From NCBI GenBank assembly GCA_026692885.1, contig JAPLNJ010000838.1, positions 1-17,256 of the forward strand: DNA of 17,256 nt, written 5' to 3'. Origin of the DNA: Planctomycetota bacterium (GTDB lineage Bacteria; Planctomycetota; Planctomycetia; Pirellulales; Pirellulaceae). The notes under the pieces are model-generated. The model was given only the letters and a program-made list of their open reading frames with translations, did no database searches and was not told the DNA's origin. Positions 14,502 to 17,256 of the stretch are shown piece after piece; within the stretch, counting starts at the first letter, position 1; every line of letters begins with the position of its first letter. The position numbers were made by a program, and so were the translations under genes.

Positions 14502-14519
14502 GTGCCAGGCCCCCGGCAC
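14502..14519. repeat. Small hairpin between convergent genes
   Basis: gtgcc (14502-14506) and ggcac (14515-14519) form a short GC stem just after the TrhA-like stop codon. It may help end transcription, but no T-run follows, so it is equally likely part of a dispersed palindromic repeat. Confidence 0.35.
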
Positions 14520-14561
14520 CCACCGGCAGGTCAGTCGCAATCAGTAACACCTCACCGCGAG

Positions 14562-17057
14562 TCATTCCCACAGCTTCACCGTGCGGAGACCGTACTTCTC
14601 CGAGAGATACTGTTCGATGCCGGCCCGCTCGGTATCGGTCAGGTGACGATCGAAAGCGATCACCTCGGCGACCGCGCCGCCGTGATATGTATTGCCGCAC
14701 CAAAACGGGATGGCCAAATGGCCACCCCCGAACTGCCCCACCGCGGCGTAGGCTGCGCCGGAAGCGGTGGCCGTCCGCGTGCCGTTCACATACGCGGCGA
14801 CCGTGTTCACGCCGTCGTGCGTGAACGTCTGGATGGCGGGCGCGTGCGGCGCCACGCCCAAGGGGACGCTCGAAGCGTTGTAGGTGAAGGCGTCGCGCAG
14901 CAGATAGAGCCGGGGAATCCCTCCGTTGCCGTTTGACGCGTTGCCGCACGCGCCGAACAGCGGGTCTGCGGCGCGGGTCAGCAGAAACACCGTGAAGGCG
15001 CCTCCCAGATGTTCGCTGGCGAAGTCGCGGATCACCAACAAATCTCGGCCGCTCTGGAAACACACGGCCGGCAACTGCCGGATGGCATTCGCTTCGAACA
15101 CCGGCGCCGACGCCTGCTGGCCGTCGTGGAGCTTGACCGGCTCCGCGAGCATGGGCGGGCCGACTTGGGCCGGCCAACGCGGGATCGTGTCGCCCGCCTG
15201 ATGCGAGCTCAGCAGATCATCCGCTTTGAGCCACAAACTCAGGCCCGAGACCGTACCGGGCGAGGTCGGCGTGCGAAGCGTGGGCGTCTTCCGGAAGGCG
15301 ACCGTCGTCAGCTCGCTGACCGCGCCTGTCACGAACGGACGGGCTGTCACGAACGAACGGGCTTTCACGATTGTGTCGGCGGTGATCGACAGCGGGCGGG
15401 AGTACTCGGCGGACGACGCGGTCGGTTCCGTACCATCGACCGTGTAGCGGATGCTGGCGTTCCGTGTCGCGCTGTCCATGACCACCGAGAGCGTGGCGGT
15501 GTACTCGCTGGCGTCAGCGGCGCTGATGGTTGGCGGCCAAAGGCCTTGGGGCGCGGCCGGGTCTGGGGCGATCACGATCAGCCCCCAGGGCGACAGCGAC
15601 GGGACGTCGAACTCCGTGACGTATCCCGCCGCCAGACGCTGGCGCACCGAGAGCGCCGCGTAGTGCTTGGTCTGCTCCGCCTGCTCGTGTGCAGCTCGCT
15701 CATACGGCGCCGGCAGGAGCAGGTCGACCGTGACTGGCCGGCCGCCAAAAAACCGAGCCGGCTGGAGGCCCAGGCGGAACGAGCGGGGGTTCTCATCCGC
15801 ATCGACGGCATGGATCACAACCGGCCCATCCACCCTGCCCGGGATGGCGCGGACGAACAGGTTCAGATTTTGTGAACCGCCACGGACGGCGATCGGCAGA
15901 CGATCATATCGCTCGTCGACCGTCTGCGGCATCAGGCAAGCGGCATCCTCGTAATCGTCCAAAAAGGCGGCATTCGCTCGAACGAAACCGTACAAGTCGG
16001 CGTATTCTGCGGGTGGGCCGAAGTAACGTGGGACGCCGGTTCCGACATACACGTCCCAGGGCACGATGATTTGGCTGCCGCAAGCGTAGGCCAGCGCGAT
16101 GGTGGCACGCGTGACCGGCGGACGCGTGGAGACGAAGGTGAACATCTGCGCCTTGCCGCGGCGTTCCGCGTCGCGGATGGCGTGATAGAGGAGCGGCGCT
16201 TGCGCGTGTTTCTCCGGCAGTTCTTCGAGACCGAAATCGAAGGTCGCGTCCAAGAAGTACCGATTGCCCGGGTGGCTGTTGCACGAGAACGGCACATGCC
16301 GTTTGGCATAAGCATCCATTTCGGTGCGGATCCAGCGGTAGAATTCCTCGGTCGATTCCTGTTGGATGTCCGGAGGCGATCTTCCCAGTCGCGCGGCCTT
16401 GGCTTGGCAGTGCGGGCAGAAGCAGCCGCCCCACGGGATGGCCGTGTAGTTCTCGCCCGGATCATCCATTTGCAGCGAATCGGCCCCCGCATCAAGGTAC
16501 ATCTTGACGTAGTCCAGATACACGGCTCGGTATTCCGGACTGTTGAGGCAGCCCCACCAGCCCTTCCAGGAACGCATCCAAGGTCCCGTGACCAACTCGC
16601 CTTGCTCGTTCAGGATGCGCCCTTTTTCGCGGGTGTTTCCGAACAGGGTGTCAGGCAGGATGGTGCTCAGCCAGCCCTGGAAGGGATAGCCTCGTCGCTT
16701 GATTTCCTGGAACCACGCCTGGTCCGGCCCGTTGATCCAGTAGAACCTCGTTGCGTGAAAATCGGCCGCCGTCCGGAACGTGTCGTGCGGGTCCTTGTCG
16801 TTCGCGGGGTGTTTGAAACGGCTCGAGAAGCAGACGTCCGACGCGCGCGGGAAACCCGCCGGCCGATTGACCTTCGTGGCGATATGGGCCAATGTCTTGG
16901 CGTCGTCCGCGCTGGCCGACGGCTCGCGTCGCACAGACGTTGCTTGAGTCAGCACGGAAGCCGTCCCCTCGGCCGCCAAGCCGGTGCCAGAAGACAGGAG
17001 CATCGCGGGGACCAGTAGCCACCAACGTTGATTCTTGCAGGATCGTGTTATGTCCAT
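14562..17057 (-). CDS. Secreted glycoside-hydrolase-like protein with chitobiase-C-like and LamG-like domains
   Basis: An 831-residue protein. GGAGG lies nine bases before the ATG. Residues 1-29 form a signal peptide (basic start, WWLLVPAMLLSSG core, cleavage near LAA|E). Residues about 70-400 look like a TIM-barrel glycoside-hydrolase-type domain: 'DSLQMDDP' with D198/D199, then 'GGCFCPHC' (Cys 211, 213, 216), 'FGLEELPE' with E278/E279, and 'VPWDVY' with D335. These acidic residues are candidates for catalysis, but I cannot assign a family or substrate. A beta-rich segment follows (about 400-500). Residues about 510-585 resemble the chitobiase/beta-hexosaminidase C-terminal module ('ASIRYTVDGTEPTASSAEYS'). 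Residues about 604-825 form a LamG/concanavalin-like domain ('LSLWLKADDL' to 'LTDTERAGIEQYLSEKYGL'), a common tail in planctomycete secreted proteins and probably carbohydrate-binding. It is most likely exported for polysaccharide breakdown or binding. Confidence 0.88.
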   Translation of the reverse strand: MDITRSCKNQRWWLLVPAMLLSSGTGLAAEGTASVLTQATSVRREPSASADDAKTLAHIATKVNRPAGFPRASDVCFSSRFKHPANDKDPHDTFRTAADFHATRFYWINGPDQAWFQEIKRRGYPFQGWLSTILPDTLFGNTREKGRILNEQGELVTGPWMRSWKGWWGCLNSPEYRAVYLDYVKMYLDAGADSLQMDDPGENYTAIPWGGCFCPHCQAKAARLGRSPPDIQQESTEEFYRWIRTEMDAYAKRHVPFSCNSHPGNRYFLDATFDFGLEELPEKHAQAPLLYHAIRDAERRGKAQMFTFVSTRPPVTRATIALAYACGSQIIVPWDVYVGTGVPRYFGPPAEYADLYGFVRANAAFLDDYEDAACLMPQTVDERYDRLPIAVRGGSQNLNLFVRAIPGRVDGPVVIHAVDADENPRSFRLGLQPARFFGGRPVTVDLLLPAPYERAAHEQAEQTKHYAALSVRQRLAAGYVTEFDVPSLSPWGLIVIAPDPAAPQGLWPPTISAADASEYTATLSVVMDSATRNASIRYTVDGTEPTASSAEYSRPLSITADTIVKARSFVTARPFVTGAVSELTTVAFRKTPTLRTPTSPGTVSGLSLWLKADDLLSSHQAGDTIPRWPAQVGPPMLAEPVKLHDGQQASAPVFEANAIRQLPAVCFQSGRDLLVIRDFASEHLGGAFTVFLLTRAADPLFGACGNASNGNGGIPRLYLLRDAFTYNASSVPLGVAPHAPAIQTFTHDGVNTVAAYVNGTRTATASGAAYAAVGQFGGGHLAIPFWCGNTYHGGAVAEVIAFDRHLTDTERAGIEQYLSEKYGLRTVKLWE
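15328..15363 (-). repeat. 2 x 18-bp in-frame tandem duplication
   Basis: Copies at 15328-15345 and 15346-15363 differ at one base and are followed by a partial third copy (ttcacga). They encode the ARSFVT/ARPFVT stretch at about residues 566-577, at the edge of the chitobiase-C-like module. Confidence 0.85.
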
Positions 17058-17118
17058 AGTCTTCGCCCTCCCGTCAATTCAACTCGTGCGGCCCGCAACT
17101 CGACGCGAAGAACAACAG

Positions 17119-17147
17119 AATATAGGAGCCGCAGATGCGACTGTCCA
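17119..17147 (-). promoter_or_regulatory. Sigma70-like promoter for the secreted hydrolase-like gene
   Basis: On the minus strand TGGACA (17142-17147) and TATATT (17119-17124) are separated by exactly 17 bases. Each box differs from the consensus TTGACA/TATAAT at one position. Transcription would begin near 17112, leaving a leader of about 55 bases with a GGAGG site before the ATG at 17057. It is the best promoter match I found in the window. Confidence 0.6.
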
Positions 17148-17200
17148 CTGGCGGGCGGGTACGAGGTTAAGCATAAGTCGTTGTTATTCCGCCACTTTCC

Positions 17201-17221
17201 CCACTGGGCTTGCCCCAGTGG
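17201..17221. repeat. 8-bp perfect hairpin near the right edge
   Basis: ccactggg (17201-17208) and cccagtgg (17214-17221) pair around a five-base loop. No T-run follows on either strand. It lies upstream of the promoter of the hydrolase-like gene and may end a transcript from the right or be a dispersed palindrome. Confidence 0.45.
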
Positions 17222-17256
17222 AAAAAGGGTTTGGTCACTAACAGCGGCCCCCACCA

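Noticed and set aside
17201..17240. Rho-independent terminator at the right edge
   Set aside because: The stem is good, but neither strand has a T-run after it.
17048..17254. 68-codon minus-strand frame at the right edge
   Set aside because: It spans a hairpin and the likely promoter of the secreted hydrolase-like gene and resembles no protein.

Overview
The window is GC-rich and most probably comes from a planctomycete (Planctomycetota, possibly the Pirellulales side). Three things point there. A very large secreted protein begins with the basic stretch and 'FESLETRRVL' signature seen at the N-terminus of many planctomycete dockerin-type proteins. A second secreted protein joins a glycoside-hydrolase-like domain to a LamG-like tail. 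The gaps between genes hold dispersed inverted repeats of the kind common in planctomycete genomes. No rRNA, tRNA, CRISPR array, transposase or phage gene was recognised.

Left part (1-6638, all plus strand) is a signalling cluster. A PAS-containing FixL/NtrB-type histidine kinase, cut by the window edge, is followed after 30 bp by a FixJ-type response regulator. Next comes a shortened paralogue of the kinase core whose phospho-accepting histidine is replaced by glutamate, although its ATP-binding boxes are intact. After a 123-bp repeat element with perfect terminal inverted repeats comes a 1134-residue membrane-bound hybrid kinase. The likely scheme is that the first kinase phosphorylates the FixJ-like regulator, with the His-less paralogue modulating that pair. 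The hybrid kinase may feed a separate relay, since no HPt partner lies in the window.

Middle part (6639-9411) is housekeeping. It holds hisS on the minus strand, which carries an unusual in-frame 45-bp tandem duplication near its start, and a divergent plus-strand PurU-like formyltetrahydrofolate hydrolase. A possible 35-codon ORF lies between them. Nested inverted repeats sit at both convergent gene ends.

Right part (9412-17256) codes mainly for exported or membrane proteins. It holds a 1227-residue secreted beta-propeller protein with cohesin-like and internal dockerin domains (minus), a hemolysin III/TrhA-type membrane protein (plus), and an 831-residue secreted glycoside-hydrolase-like protein (minus) with a good sigma70-like promoter. 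A 730-bp gap between the beta-propeller and TrhA-like genes holds repeats and a leader hairpin but no convincing gene.

A theme across the window is short tandem duplication: 45 bp in hisS, 21 bp in the hybrid kinase, 18 bp in the glycoside-hydrolase-like gene and 19 bp inside the intergenic repeat element. The three in genes all preserve the reading frame. The strongest candidate for new biology is the His-less kinase paralogue placed directly behind a FixL/FixJ-like pair.
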